Under the pieces are notes generated by a model. It worked only from the letters and a program-made list of their open reading frames with translations. It ran no database searches and had not been told where the DNA came from. Positions 51,841 to 63,334 of a stretch of 64,000 nt of DNA are shown in pieces; position 1 is the first letter of the stretch; every line of letters starts with the position of its first letter. A program made the translations under genes and the position numbers. This stretch comes from Acanthopleura granulata (taxonomy: Eukaryota > Mollusca > Polyplacophora > Chitonida > Chitonidae): assembly GCA_016165875.1 (NCBI GenBank), contig JABBOT010000011.1:6451700-6515699 (forward strand), read 5' to 3'.

Positions 51841-53499
51841 CCACGTCTGATATACAGATAGGGATGATATAATGGTTTAAGACTTGTGGTCTTCAATGAG
51901 TTTTCACGGTGTATCGTTTCCTTTCAAATACAGTACTGGATTAGTTCACCATTAGTTGGTGGAGGAATAATGCCGGCTATAAACTGGTGTACAGCTAGAA
52001 CATACTATTTGAGCCTCGACTGCTCATTGTGTACTGTAAGGAATGTTTCGGCTTGACAGGATTTCATATTAAATTTATCCTAAATCCATTGAACTGAACA
52101 CTCCTACCACAAGATTTTATTAAACATATTAAGAACTAACGGAGGTCACGGTGATTCATTGAGATAGTTTGCTACAATTTAACTCGCTTCCATCTAACAG
52201 ATATCAGGACTGAAGATTTCTTGGCTTTATCGTAACACACGAATTAAATAGATAAATTCATAAATCTACGGATAACTGACTTTGAATTTATAAATAAATT
52301 AATTTCTCTACAAAAGAAAACAGATTAAAAGTAGAAGATACCCTTATGGTCATCGAGTGGTATATAAGTATTTTCGAGCCTTGTCGAACGCCGGACTGTG
52401 TAACATTCAGCGCATGTGACATTCTTCTCACGAAGTAACAGCCGTATTTATTCCTGAAATGGCTCACAGTTGACTCATCAATTAGAGATTTGACAGACGA
52501 AGCCGTTTTAATTAGTACAATCTCAAGGAAGCTATCGTCTAAATTGCTTTCCTGACTTGGGCTGGAATCGCGCTGATTGCCAAACGTTTTTTCCCTCAGA
52601 TTTCAGCATGCTTACTTTCCATATTCTAATTATTTCCACGCAGTTTTTTTTTTTTTTGTTAAACTGTAATGGTCTTTTTTCTCACAGCAAAATGTTGTCG
52701 TTTTTAGCTTTTGTTGACTGAAATTCTTTGAAGAAAGTTTTGGAAAAAGCTTTTCAGGTTTTTGTGTTGAGAGTGGACAAAAGTGGAATAACTGTTGATT
52801 ATTGCATATTCTTGTTGATTCATAAGGTTGTAAGTCGTTCATTAATTGGATGGATCATAAAATTTTTAAAATTTCCTTTCCTGGGTTATTGTCCTTGGCT
52901 ACCGCCAAAAGACCGATGATTATGTTGTCCTATACATAAAATGTTACCAATACACTCTCATAAAAGCAATGCCTCTCACTGTGTGCCCAGATAGCTCAAT
53001 GGGATAATGGAAGTAAGTAAAATTCTGTGTATATTGGATAGAAACGGTGTTCGACTGTCCACACATATCGTAAAACACAGAACAAACGAGAAATACCAAA
53101 GACAAATTGCCATGCGACAATTTTTGTAACATAATCTGCAGCCCAAACAATTGTGTGGCTTCAAAACTAGCGTTAGAATTCAACCAAAAGCAAAAGCCCT
53201 TATTGCCTGTTTACTTGTATCCAAGTATAATATTCATGCTGGACTCACCAATTTGAAAAGATTCATCGCGTGTTAATAGCCGTCATTTCTCACGTTATGT
53301 GGTAACGGCAAATAGAAGGTGGTGTACGTAAGCAAGGGTTGTTCCTCTTGTTTCCAAACATCCTTTAGTTAGTGCATAAACACCATGTCAACATGGACTC
53401 CGAAAATATCCGTGGTCTCAGACATTTATTCGTGAATGTATGACAGACAATACAAAGATTACACCGGATAATGTACCTAATTAAGTCTGCGTATGAGCC
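51841..53499. other. gene-less stretch
   Basis: No exon is recognised. A poly-T run occurs near 52645-52659. A tRNA-like 'cccagatagctcaatgggat' near 52987 is isolated and lacks a B box. Confidence 0.35.
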
Positions 53500-53940
53500 G
53501 CCCAATCACTGGTTTTCTGCTTAAGGCTTCACGTCGTAAACGGCATCAATCGATTTCTTCTGCTTTCAAACAGGAAGTGCTTGGGTAATGATTGTTATTC
53601 AGTTTACTAAATCAACCTTGCCATTGCCCGTCAGATGCAGCCAAATCCAAATCAGTGAACACGACAATCCTTACACAGTGAACGGAATCCGTTCTAGCCG
53701 ACATTTGCCTCTCTTAATGTTGGTGTGAAACACCGCACGAATAAATTGTTGTTTCTCGGAAGTAAATTCACCAGCAGTCACCAGGAACACATTTCCTGGA
53801 AAGACTTTTGTTCTCAAACAAATTAGATTAGTTTTCTTCACACGCAATCTTGCTCTATCGACATATCGAGACATCAAGTGAAATCGTGAGATGTACCTGA
53901 ATTAATCCGTTACGTAATCACTGCATCCAAACAAGTCGTG
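53500..53940 (-). repeat. inverted long repeat fragment
   Basis: The reverse complement of this segment matches 29780-30240, 36930-37370 and 45130-45570, including the 'gatttcacttgatgtctcga', 'atttgtttgagaacaaaagt' and 'ggaagtgcttgggtaatgat' like blocks. It is the only copy seen in this orientation. Confidence 0.7.
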
Positions 53941-56490
53941 TTGATCACATACTTAATGGCCGTTTAGTGAGACAAACAGACTTGATGAAACACAGATGTT
54001 GATGGATTACCACTGAAGAATTTGGTGGTCGAATCAAACGTGACGAAACACTACCTGCTGAATTTCATTTGCCTTGAAACATGACCCATTTACAGACTGA
54101 TACAAATAGATATTTAAATCAAATGCGTCTGCCAGGATATTGATGGTTACATCCGAATATTTTATTAGAAATATCTTGAATTTTAGACTTGAATCTCTTC
54201 ATTTACTTGCGTGTTGGCTTCGAGATTTTACGTTAATTTGTAACCCTATCTGGCCTTTTCAGGTGACATCTTTTTCTTTTAGTTCCATTCCGTCTATAAG
54301 AACTTAGCGGGAATATTGTTGAGATACCAAAGAACTGTACTGTTGAGTATATAAAAAGATGCATCTTTCCTATGAACATTAGACAATGATCAGGTATTTT
54401 TTTACTTAACCGTTGAATTAGTACTATACAAAGTTCATCTAAGAGTAACATACGAGAATCATGTATCACACGTAGATAGTAACTATCTTAGTTTATTTAT
54501 TTTTGTGGATAGTGATTTAACATTATATACACTGCTGTGGTCAGAGTAATGGATACCACAACGGGACAGACCAAGGAAGAAATCATCAGCCTATACCAAC
54601 AACGTGGCGAATATCCTGAACAAAAATCGTAACCGATCCGGTGGGGGTCTGTGACCAAAATTACTGGGCTTTATGTCTATAAACTTAAGTGGGAAAGTAC
54701 GAAGGCTGCCAGGTTATAAGTTTACAGCATGACTTCACTTGGAATTGAGCCCATGACCCTCAGCTTCCGAAGAGGGCAGTTTCGACTGTGTCATATGATT
54801 TGTCAAAAATGTCAGACAATTTTGTTGATTTTCTTTTTCCTATCACCTGTCTTGACGTGTTCGAAGGTGCCAAAGACCTCTCATTCAATCAGGATCTTCT
54901 GAAATTAAAAACTTCCAGCTCCTCATTTTTCTCTATCATATGCGTAATCTAAGTAACTTTTTTGTAAAATCTTCCTAAGCGCCCATGTTATCGTCAGAGT
55001 AATCAGAAATAGTTGCCTAACATTATTGACAGGTCACGTGGTACAGCAGGGCTTTTCTTAACTTTAGCGGTAAAAGAGTTCGGTCTCGAAACATCTCTAT
55101 TGTGGTCTAACCAATCTTTCGTATCAATGTGATTACGTCACTCACAACTCACTGCGATAAATGCGTAAATCATCTTACAATAAACATTTCACGTTTAGCA
55201 TCAAATATGGGTTGGGGTAGGATATTTGAAGAAATTGTTTTGAGTAAGGAACCAACGGAACACGACTACCCGTCATTCGGATTCCCAAGCTGCCAGGTGG
55301 GCTTTACACCATACAGAAAGTCGTTCCCTAAGCGCCAATCAACATTGTCACCATGCTGGGATGCTCAATTCAACAATATCACTGTTCATGATCTGTACAT
55401 GAGTAACAATAACCGGTCCACAATGTCTGTGTCTCTCACATCACCGAATCTTTATCAGTAACTTACAACAGGTTCATGGTTTAACCCGGATGTACACACT
55501 GGTTTCCAAAAACTCCTAAAATGTTCACTATGATTCAAAATGAAACTTATTGAGTACGGCATGAGTAAGTGCATAAACTGCGCCAATGTTAGAAAGTGCC
55601 TGCAAAACTGAATTTCATATTTCTTTGTTTGGCTTATGCGTGGAGTATTTAAATATTGGAATTTTTCGCAACTTTCTGCACCTTTACGAACGGTATTCTG
55701 TTCAGCTCTGTTCTTTTAAGATGAGGAGTAGATACAGTCAAATGACCGAAGCTTATCGATAGAAAGTAAAGGAAGAACTGTATATGACGATTAAACAAGA
55801 TTTAGAGGTTTAAATTAAATGTTCAGGACTCGAATCCACAATATTTTTCACTTCCCACCAACTCTGCATTTTTGGCCCGAATGGAAATCTCATAAATTCA
55901 TTCATACTTTGAATGTGATATAGCTTTGTAAAAATTAGCACATTGATTTGCTGAGATGTCTTGATAATGTGTTTCGGGGAGGCAGTTGTTTGCCAGTAAT
56001 GAGAAAACCGAAGATAAGGGCAACACTTTAATCACTTTCTTCACCTTTGAACCTATTCGATCCTTTTTCGACGCTGCAACGCTGTGCAACGTTTAGAATC
56101 TATGCCATTCTCCTCACAAAGTGACAGCAATATTTGTACTATCTGCCACTCCTGCTATTCACAGTTATATATTGCTAATTATTTTGAAGCGAACTTATTT
56201 AACTCTAAAGGTGATTTCCTCAGCGGAGATTGCTGTTGTACAATCTGCAAAATGTCGTGATCAGTTGAAAAGGAATAAATGTGTGAGTGAATGAGCAATT
56301 GCCTTTAGGCAAAGAAGTGATGGAGTAAAGGATGGATTGCATTGTGAATTAACCGCATAAAAATACCCAGTGATATAAAGATTTAATACTGACGATATTC
56401 CAGCTCAAAATAATTTTCTAAATTTTCTACTCAATATACTTCGAACTAAAGCTCTACGAAACATCCATTTTGCTTTCATTCCTTTAACCT
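53941..56490. other. gene-less stretch
   Basis: No repeat is confidently assigned. The open frame at 55129-55461 (110 codons, + strand) has mixed composition with YPSFGFPSCQVGF and could be part of an exon, but no splice frame or family supports it. Confidence 0.3.
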
Positions 56491-56494
56491 AAGC

Positions 56495-56642
56495 AGCAAA
56501 TTTAGAGAGAAGATTAGCGTGCTTGCGTAATGACCCGTGGGGGGGGGGGTCCTGAAGTAAGGTCACTGCTAATTCAAATCCAGCTCATGCCGGCTTCCTC
56601 TCCAGTCGCCCTTGCACAGGTCAGATAAATAAATAAATAACT
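56495..56642 (+). mobile_element. RUDI-like V-SINE with large internal deletion and a G tract
   Basis: The head 'gcgtgcttgcgtaatgaccc' is followed by a run of 11 G (56539-56549). Then come the B-box region 'aattcaaatccagctcatgc' and 'cggcttcctctccagtcgcc', then directly the tail 'cagataaataaataaata'. The central body is missing. Confidence 0.75.
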
Positions 56643-56887
56643 AGCAAATACAATTCAGTTAACATTGGAATATAGAACCCTGACAGGAACAAACTTCGCC
56701 TGGAGGTCAAGTTTGTCAGTGAGGAAATAGGTGGGTGTTAGTGGGATGAACTCCATGAATCCGTCTGATCTTCAAATAATTATTGAATGATTCATCTTCT
56801 TCTATTTGATTTTATTCTCCTATTTGTTAACTATGTTCCTAACTGAAACACAATTCGCACAATAAAGCAGAGTTCATTTATATGTTG

Positions 56888-57130
56888 CTGGGCTTCTGGT
56901 GGCCGAGCGATCTAAGGTGCGCACTAACGACCACTATAGCCTTTCACCAATGAGGTCAGGGCTTGAATGCAGCTCGTGCTGTGTTCTCCCTGCATTTGTG
57001 TGACACAGTCTTGCAAGTGTATCTGTCCGACCTATGTTGTTTCCCCCTGGAGTCAGCCCGGTTTTCCTTCCACTTGCGGTCACACGACTAAAATACCATT
57101 AACTATAGCGTTAAACTTGAATCAGCTCCG
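56888..57130 (+). mobile_element. tRNA-headed SINE, another family or diverged RUDI
   Basis: The head 'tggtggccgagcgatctaag' is an A-box-like sequence. 'ggtcagggcttgaatgcagc' stands at the B-box position. The body shows weak RUDI order ('gcccggttttccttccactt', 'agcgttaaacttgaatcagc'). Confidence 0.6.
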
Positions 57131-57249
57131 TCTAATTTGTTGTATTCTTTACCAGATCGTGAAGTAAAATTTGTCCTGGTCTTTACATATTTGTCAGTGA
57201 TAGCAGATATTTTTCAAGCTATATGAAAATATGACTTCTGTTCAGTTGT

Positions 57250-57414
57250 ATGAAGATGCTGGACTGCCAAACCCCACTTTGGCAAAGGAGATTTCATAGC
57301 CCAGTACAAGGGAGGCTTGTTACATTTGAGGAGACTACCAAAAGGGAAAAGAAGTACAATCCTGCAGAAGTGGCATTTTTGTTCTTTTTTTCAGACAAAG
57401 GCCAAAAAATTGTG
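57250..57414 (+). pseudogene. exon-like fragment ending at a GTAAGT donor, frame disturbed
   Basis: One frame reads NPAEVAFLFFFSDKGQKIV up to a consensus 5' splice site (gtg|gtaagt, 57414/57415). The first part looks more protein-like in another frame (LYEDAGLPNPTLAKEIS, then TAG). An internal 'tctttttttcag' could instead be a 3' splice site just before a 22-base exon. It is either a decayed coding exon or a chance open frame. Confidence 0.22.
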
Positions 57415-57456
57415 GTAAGTAAATTTTGGTACTCCAGTAGAGCAGCTTAGTCTTGA

Positions 57457-58065
57457 AGAGACTATACTGGAAAATTTCCATATAGTGACTTGTATATACC
57501 TTGAATTAATTAAGTAGTTTTGCTTGCTGTAGGTTAAAATATAAGTTTTTCAAGACAAACTGGGTTGGAAAATCGTGTTTTTCTGAACTTCTCAGTGATA
57601 TGCATAAACACATGAATATTCAATTTTAGGGTAGTCTGTTTCCCAACCTGTCACTCAAGAACATGCATGTGACTTCAGTATTGTTCCACAACGTCAACCG
57701 CCTGACGTAAAACACATGGTTCCATGCGTCCAGTGTTTCTGTGGTGCCATGACGTCACTATTTCTTTCGCCGAGAATGGAATGAAATGTAAGCGTCTGTT
57801 TTGCTCTGAATTTGCCGAGTGATCTTCTACATCCATATATGGTAATACTCATTACTTTTCATACATACATTAACTTTTGTAGGTGGCGTTGAAATGGAAC
57901 ATTTTGGTAAATGACTTATTGCTGGAAAACATAAAATCGCACGACACCAAGACTGATATTTTCTGAAAGCGCTTAAGTCAGCTATTTTTTAGGGGGAAAA
58001 TACATACGGTTCATTTCAAATAGATTGAACCGAAAATTTGTGACAAAATCTCCGGTATAGTCTCT
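57457..58065. mobile_element. 609-bp MITE-like element with terminal inverted repeats and TTAA flanks
   Basis: The left terminus 'agagactatactggaaaatt' and the right terminus, reverse-complemented 'agagactataccggagattt', pair over about 21 bp with 3 mismatches. The flanks are TTGA (57453-57456) and TTAA (58066-58069), consistent with a TTAA target duplication with one mutation, as in the piggyBac superfamily. No transposase is encoded, so it would be non-autonomous. Confidence 0.6.
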
Positions 58066-58079
58066 TTAAGCCAAATCAT

Positions 58080-58275
58080 ACGAATCCCCCCCCCCCCCCC
58101 CCCGCCAGTCCATTATGCTGATGTCAGGATGATGAATTATTGCTCTAACCCCATAATGGCGAGCGCCAATCGAGGAAGCAGCTAGTGCCTCTTTTAAGGT
58201 CTAACATGTCACCCGACCAAGGAATGAATATGAATCTCCCGGCTCTATACCGAACACTCGATCGATTTAGCTATA
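58080..58275 (-). mobile_element. family-B/C SINE head half with an 18-C expansion
   Basis: After 18 C (58086-58103) the sequence follows the family: 'cagtccattatgctgatg', 'ggcgagcgccaatcgaggaa', 'tcttttaaggtctaacatg' and 'gaatatgaatctcccggctc' (degenerate B box). The C run stands where other copies have 'ccccacccag'. Confidence 0.6.
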
Positions 58276-58457
58276 GAAACCGGTGTAAACAATGTGTACA
58301 GCACGTCAGCAGGTTTTAAGCTAAGTTCCATACCACACCCCTTGGATTTACATTTTGTTTCAGGTTTGCTGCATTACTGACATGTCTTGTTTAAAGTTTC
58401 TTTCTTATTTTCGGCATTGATGCGTCTTTTTACCCATCTGGTTTAAACGTGACTAAA

Positions 58458-58589
58458 ATGGCCAACGATGCTGTTGGAGGGAAAGAGAACGCAAAAATGA
58501 AAATAGTGATCACTCCAGACAAGAATCCAAATCTCTGCTTGTTTGCCCTCAGAGAAATCTGGGAAGATGAAAGAATAAGGTTCGATTAA
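58458..58589 (+). CDS. candidate short coding exon or small ORF (43 codons)
   Basis: An ATG with good Kozak context (aaaATGG) opens MANDAVGGKENAKMK, followed by IVITPDKNPNLCLFALREIW, EDERIRFD and a stop. Composition is protein-like, with charged and hydrophobic residues in a natural balance. It may end at the stop, or at a weak donor 'ataag|gttcga' near 58579. No family is recognised. Possible later exons are at 60377 and 61257. Confidence 0.35.
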   Translation: MANDAVGGKENAKMKIVITPDKNPNLCLFALREIWEDERIRFD

Positions 58590-58607
58590 CGTTAGAGGAT
58601 AAATGTA

Positions 58608-58847
58608 TTTATATACTTATTTGAGTGGTGTTTTACACCCTATTTCTCTTATACGACAGCGGCCAGCATTATTGTGGGAGGAAACCGAACAGAGCCCGGC
58701 GGAAATCCACCGCCATCTGCAGGTTGCTGGCAGACCTTCCCACGTACGGCCGGAGCTGGAGCTGGACTTGAACTCACAGCGACCGTATTGGTGGGAGGCT
58801 TCTAGGTCATTCCGCTGCGCTAGCGCACTGAACGACTGAGGCCCCGG
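58608..58847 (-). mobile_element. RUDI-like V-SINE with 11-bp target-site duplication
   Basis: Well preserved and reversed: 'gagtggtgttttacacccta', 'gacagcggccagcattattg', 'aggttgctggcagaccttcc', 'cacgtacggccggag', 'ggacttgaactcacagcg' and head 'gtcattccgctgcgctagcg'. The perfect repeat 'ggataaatgta' at 58597-58607 and 58848-58858 sets the boundaries. It was inserted just after the small ORF. Confidence 0.92.
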
Positions 58848-59318
58848 GGATAAATGTAAGTCTGTCTTACGTATCTAAATTTAAAATTTTCATGTATTTG
58901 TTAAGCCAAAAATGAAATATGTCATCGCACATCGTTTCTCTGAAGATTCATGCAGTCAGTTTCCAAGTTACCAAGTTCTGTAGATTTCTTTAGTATGTTG
59001 CGTTTCTTAGATTTTTGAATTCGACGGATCGGCGGATATACACATACAGTAAGTGTGTTGAGGTGTGTTCAGCGGTGAAGGACTGTAAAACATTTTCCAA
59101 TGTATATTGCATTCATAGACAATTTATATGTACTGCAGATTCAGGCGTTTTTTTGTGTGGTTCAGTGCCACCGTGTTCTATGATCTCTTTGGATCGATAA
59201 CGGCCACTGTCCTATCGACCGTCGGCAAGCTTCATGCCACCTGCCTCCTACGGGATTTTCTATCCCCTGAAATAATCTCAGACATGAGAGTTTTCTGCGG
59301 TTTCGCAAATTTTCGTGG

Positions 59319-59344
59319 TTTTGTGTGTGTGTGTGTGTGTGTGT
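59319..59344. repeat. (TG)n microsatellite
   Basis: About 12-13 TG repeats, in an open frame that they distort. Confidence 0.85.
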
Positions 59345-59958
59345 GGAAAAATATCATTTTTGAGATGAGTGTAAATTTGATGTAAAAATATTGGGGGTGG
59401 GAAGGGGGAAGAGGTGTGGGTAGGTTTAGTAGTAAAACTTAATTTCAACAATAATACAACTATATTCAATTTGCAATTTTTCAAAACGGAATCTGCCGTG
59501 AGCATGATGCACTTTTTGCCTCTTTGCCGTTGACAAAATCAATTTATTTTTAGGCAGACCGTAAATCGTAGTTGTCACGCTTCACGTCAGTTCAACAAGT
59601 CAAACGACTACTATTCGTTGGACATTGCCGGCAGTGTAACATTTGGCAACTTAACCCCACGGACCTAGCGGCACTTTCAAAACACCAGTAATATGAACAT
59701 CGCTATGCTGGTATCTGCCTCTGTGGCTAAAAGAACATTGCCTGGCTTCAACTTGGAACAGGTTATATTCATTTTACCAAGATAAATCAATTATGTAATC
59801 ATCGACTGTCACCTGCACGACACCATAGCTTTGCTCCATTTACACTGGAACCTGAAGAAAGCCTTAACCCAATTCTACAGGCCTGGGCAAGAAGAAAAAA
59901 CGAAACAGACTTTTTGACTGGGATCTTTGAAAGTATTTTTGAGATTAGCTGTCTGTTA

Positions 59959-60262
59959 ACTTAACGGTGGATTTGTACAGAAATATTGTGGTCCTCGAAG
60001 TTCTGATCTGTATGCCCGAACACTATACACATTCTTATATTTCTTCATCACTTTGAACTTAACAGTGGATTTGTACAGGAAATATAAGTGGATTTGTACA
60101 GGAATGTTGTCATCCTCTAAGTGCTGATCTGTATGCTCAAACACTATACACATCCTTATAATTCTTCATCACTTTGAACTTAACAGTGGATTTGTACAGG
60201 AATGTTGTGGTCCTCTAAGTGCTGATCTGTATGCTCAACCACTATACACATTCTTATATTTC
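59959..60262 (+). repeat. three-copy tandem repeat, about 98-121 bp units
   Basis: Units start at 'cttaac[ag]gtggatttgtac' (59959, 60057 and 60178). Each runs through 'gtgctgatctgtatgctca' and 'actatacacattcttat' to 'ttcttcatcactttgaa'. The middle copy carries an extra partial duplication of its first part, about 25 bp ('agtggatttgtacaggaa' twice). High identity indicates recent expansion. Confidence 0.88.
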
Positions 60263-60376
60263 CAGAGTTTTGAGTAAATTTGATCTTAACACTGAATATG
60301 TAAGTAGTTGGTTGTGCACTGAACTTTATTATCTTGACTACCTGCCTTTTCTTCTTTCCTCTGTGTTATTATCCAG

Positions 60377-60447
60377 GCTCTATCTATAAAAGGCACAATG
60401 TTTAATATGCTGGAACTTGCTTTTAAAGATAGACTACACATCTTGAT
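60377..60447 (+). CDS. candidate internal coding exon (71 bp)
   Basis: A pyrimidine-rich acceptor ending 'attatccag' at 60376 and a GTATGT donor at 60448 bound the stretch. Only one of the three frames is open, reading ALSIKGTMFNMLELAFKDRL. It enters in phase 0 and leaves two bases, matching the incoming phase of the candidate exon at 61257. Family unknown. Confidence 0.3.
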
Positions 60448-61050
60448 GTATGTGACCTAGTTTTTTCCATACACCTGATTTACCATACCAGTGGTACTAA
60501 TTAGGAGCTGCATCTCAAAACTTACTTTGTTAATGTATAACTTGTTTTAAAAAGCCGTGTGACAAATTATCCTAACTGTTTGCTCACTTTTCCTGTTAGA
60601 AGGGATTTTTTTTTTTGGGGGGGGGGATTAATATTTTACTAAATTTGATGTATGAATCACATTCCAGATTTGATAAAAGTTCTCATTTCGAACCATGTAC
60701 GTGATACCCAAGTCTTTAAGAATTATTTCAATTTCAGTTGAATAATTGTATATTAATTATCGTTTTATTGCATTGGTACCCTGGGAGTTTGTGAAGAAGA
60801 TCAACCTCCGCGTGGACTTCTCAAAGGTAAATTGATTTATACACAAGCCTTCTGAGGTGTACATACATGTAGTTCGTCAAAGGAAACTGAAACATGTTAT
60901 TTACTCTGGGAACCTATAAAGATTTCAAACCTCAACCATCCATTTATACGGTATATTTATTTATTACCTTGGTAAACATTCTTAATAGCTGTAATATCAT
61001 CACTTTACAACTGTTAAATAATGCAACGTAAACGTAGATGTCTTATTTTC

Positions 61051-61201
61051 TGTATGTGCGAGGGTTTGCCAGCAACATGTGGATGGTCGTCAGTTTTCCC
61101 CGTCCTCGGCCCGGTTTCCTCCCACTGTGATGCTGGTCGCCGTCGTATGAGTGAAATATTCTTGAGCATGGCTTAAAACACCAATCAGATAAATAAATAA
61201 T
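61051..61201 (+). mobile_element. RUDI-like V-SINE, 5'-truncated, with 16-bp target-site duplication
   Basis: It starts within 'gagggtttgccagcaac' and continues 'ccggtttcctcccactgtga', 'gccgtcgtatgagtgaaata' and 'aaacaccaatcagataaata'. The direct repeat 'tagatgtcttattttc' at 61035-61050 and 61202-61217 is perfect. The 5' truncation is therefore an insertion-time event, not later loss. Confidence 0.92.
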
Positions 61202-61256
61202 TAGATGTCTTATTTTCAGTTTAAAGGGTCTGCATGTTTTTGTGTTCATATAACAG

Positions 61257-61359
61257 GAAACATCAGTCAAAGAATTGTCAGAAAATTGACAGTGATTCAG
61301 ATGGTATCTCTGAACATTGGGAGGAGGAAGTGAAAAAACATTTTCCTGATTTGAATGAA
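61257..61359 (+). CDS. candidate coding exon (acidic, SDSDG...WEEEVKKHF)
   Basis: The acceptor 'tataacag' ends at 61256. The open frame reads KHQSKNCQKIDSDSDGISEH followed by WEEEVKKHFPDLNE. A weak donor GTCAGT follows at 61360, and the frame stays open to a TAA at 61398. The first base completes a codon with two bases from a previous exon, which fits the exon candidate at 60377-60447. Composition is protein-like. No family is recognised. Confidence 0.4.
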
Positions 61360-61399
61360 GTCAGTTTATGTAATTTAATGTCTGTTGTATGCCAGTCTT

Positions 61400-63330
61400 A
61401 ATTTTATTTGGAGCTCAAGAAGGCAATTTAAAGAATATTTCACTATCACATTGTGAATGGTTTGTCTTACATAAAATGTACATTTAATATAAAAGCAAAT
61501 TGCTGTAGTAATCATTGTCAACTGAGGTGATACAAATGCGCCATAAAAGGCTTAAAAAGAACAAACTACTTGTTTAGAAAGCATGCATCATGTGAAAGGC
61601 AATGAGGTGCTATGGTTGCCTTCTTGGACCAAATGGAAGAACAGTGATTGTATAGTGGTATATGTTATATGTTGTAACTGTTATGTTTCCACGTTAAATA
61701 CAGTTGCAGATGTTGTACTACGTCTATATTCACGTAAAACGTAGACATATAACAAGCAGAGAATGTTTTGCGGCTAAAAAGAATCTTTGGCATCACTGGG
61801 TTTCAATATGGTTCAAAAAGTCCACCATAGCATCTCAGTCTTCATTTCCGTTTTAATCACTGTTAAAAAAGAATGCCAAAAAGACCAAAATGGCCTTTCA
61901 GGTCATGCATACTTTTTTAAAAAAATTTTTTTTTAATGATTTAGCATAATTTCCAGTGCTTTCGCGGGTATAACAGTGTGATCGTTTAAATTTACGCTTT
62001 TTTCGATGTTGATGGTCTAGACCTATTACATTTACCATCAAGTATTCTCCTATAGAGTCATTAGCAGGTCACCAGGGATACTCTATGACTTTTATCAGTA
62101 AGCGGACGTTCGAAAACTCCTGAACCGTGGTGATTTTCGCCTTGCAGATCATAACAGAAGAACCTCTGCCAAGGAGTGTATGCTGTTCTGTAGATTTTCT
62201 GTTCTATGCATGAGCTACATGTATCTTGTGCACTTGGAATACGGGCCTGCTGTTGTTTTTCTTGATATTTACACTGTTTGTAAATCTTACGCCAGTATCC
62301 TTTCGGCCATTGAAATAAATGACAAACCTGCAACTTGTTAAGTGCTTCAAAGTTACATTTCCCTCCATCCCCGCCCAAAATAAGATTTTGCGCTTTCCTA
62401 TGCGCTATCTCTGTACTATTCATGTCCTGTTCATAATCAAAGGGTAGGCAAAGGGTATTTCAGCAAAGGCCATCATCACACAATGCATTTTGCAGCCTTT
62501 AGGTTAGCTTTTTCGTTGATTTGGTGTTTCACTTCCTACAAGAATTTTCCCATTTCACACGCACATGTATGCCTGCTGCCAGTATGTACTATGAACAATT
62601 CCATGTTGCTTGTCAAGCTGCGCTCACAGTGCAGTAGATATCTTCAGTGCGAAGATAACACTGGTGGGATCTTGTTTTAGGTTCATCATCGGCTGAGAAT
62701 ATGGAACTTTTACCTTCAGCAACTTGACTTGCACCCTCCCAGTATTCTCACAAATCCAAGAGATCTGGCAACCACGGCTTTATCACCCCTGTGATTGATC
62801 TAATTGTTTGTTTCTTACACTAACTAAAACGAAAACTCCAATGTATTAAATAATATTTGTGTATTACATATATACATGTAAGGTGGGTATAATGGAAGCT
62901 CCTTGACGGTTATATGGGGAAAAAAAGAGGGGACATTCATATTAATTATTTCAGGACAAGGTCACATTCACATTTGCATTTTTTCTGGCATATGTACTTT
63001 CACTACCTTCGTTGTCTCATACGTTAAAGGCGTAGAACACTAATCAAAAAAAACCGATTCATATGTTCCAGTATTACAAGTAATAAACATTTTAATTACA
63101 ATAGCTGCTTTATCTTTTTCTGCTTGATCATTCTATCTATGTAGGTTTGGGTGATTTGGGAATGATATTGTTAACATAGCTGGAGCGTGTCAGCCAGTTG
63201 TTGAATCACTCTACAAAGGTGCCATTGATTGACTGATTGATAGATGGTATATTTCAGTATAATTTCAGTTCTATCTTGTAGAGAAAATACTTAGTATGGA
63301 GTTTAACTCAATCCATCAATCCGCCAATCA
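61400..63330. other. gene-less stretch, one - strand open frame
   Basis: The longest open frame is 62061-62423 on the - strand (120 codons, Cys- and Gln-rich, MNSTEIAHRK start). It has no signal peptide or known motif, and I do not call it a gene. The region may include intron or 3' UTR of the candidate gene to its left. Confidence 0.35.
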
Positions 63331-63334
63331 ATTA

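Noticed and set aside
52987..53006. tRNA-like A-box sequence 'cccagatagctcaatgggat'
   Set aside because: There is no B box or cloverleaf complement downstream. It is at most a SINE head remnant.
54720..54790. Reversed B-box-like 'ggaattgagcccatgaccct'
   Set aside because: No A box, body or tail of any recognised SINE family is attached.
55129..55461. 110-codon + strand frame as a gene
   Set aside because: No known motif, no repeat across the window and no splice evidence. The length is within chance expectation for this composition.
62061..62423. 120-codon - strand frame as a gene
   Set aside because: No signal peptide, motif or supporting splice sites. It is isolated opposite the + strand exon candidates.
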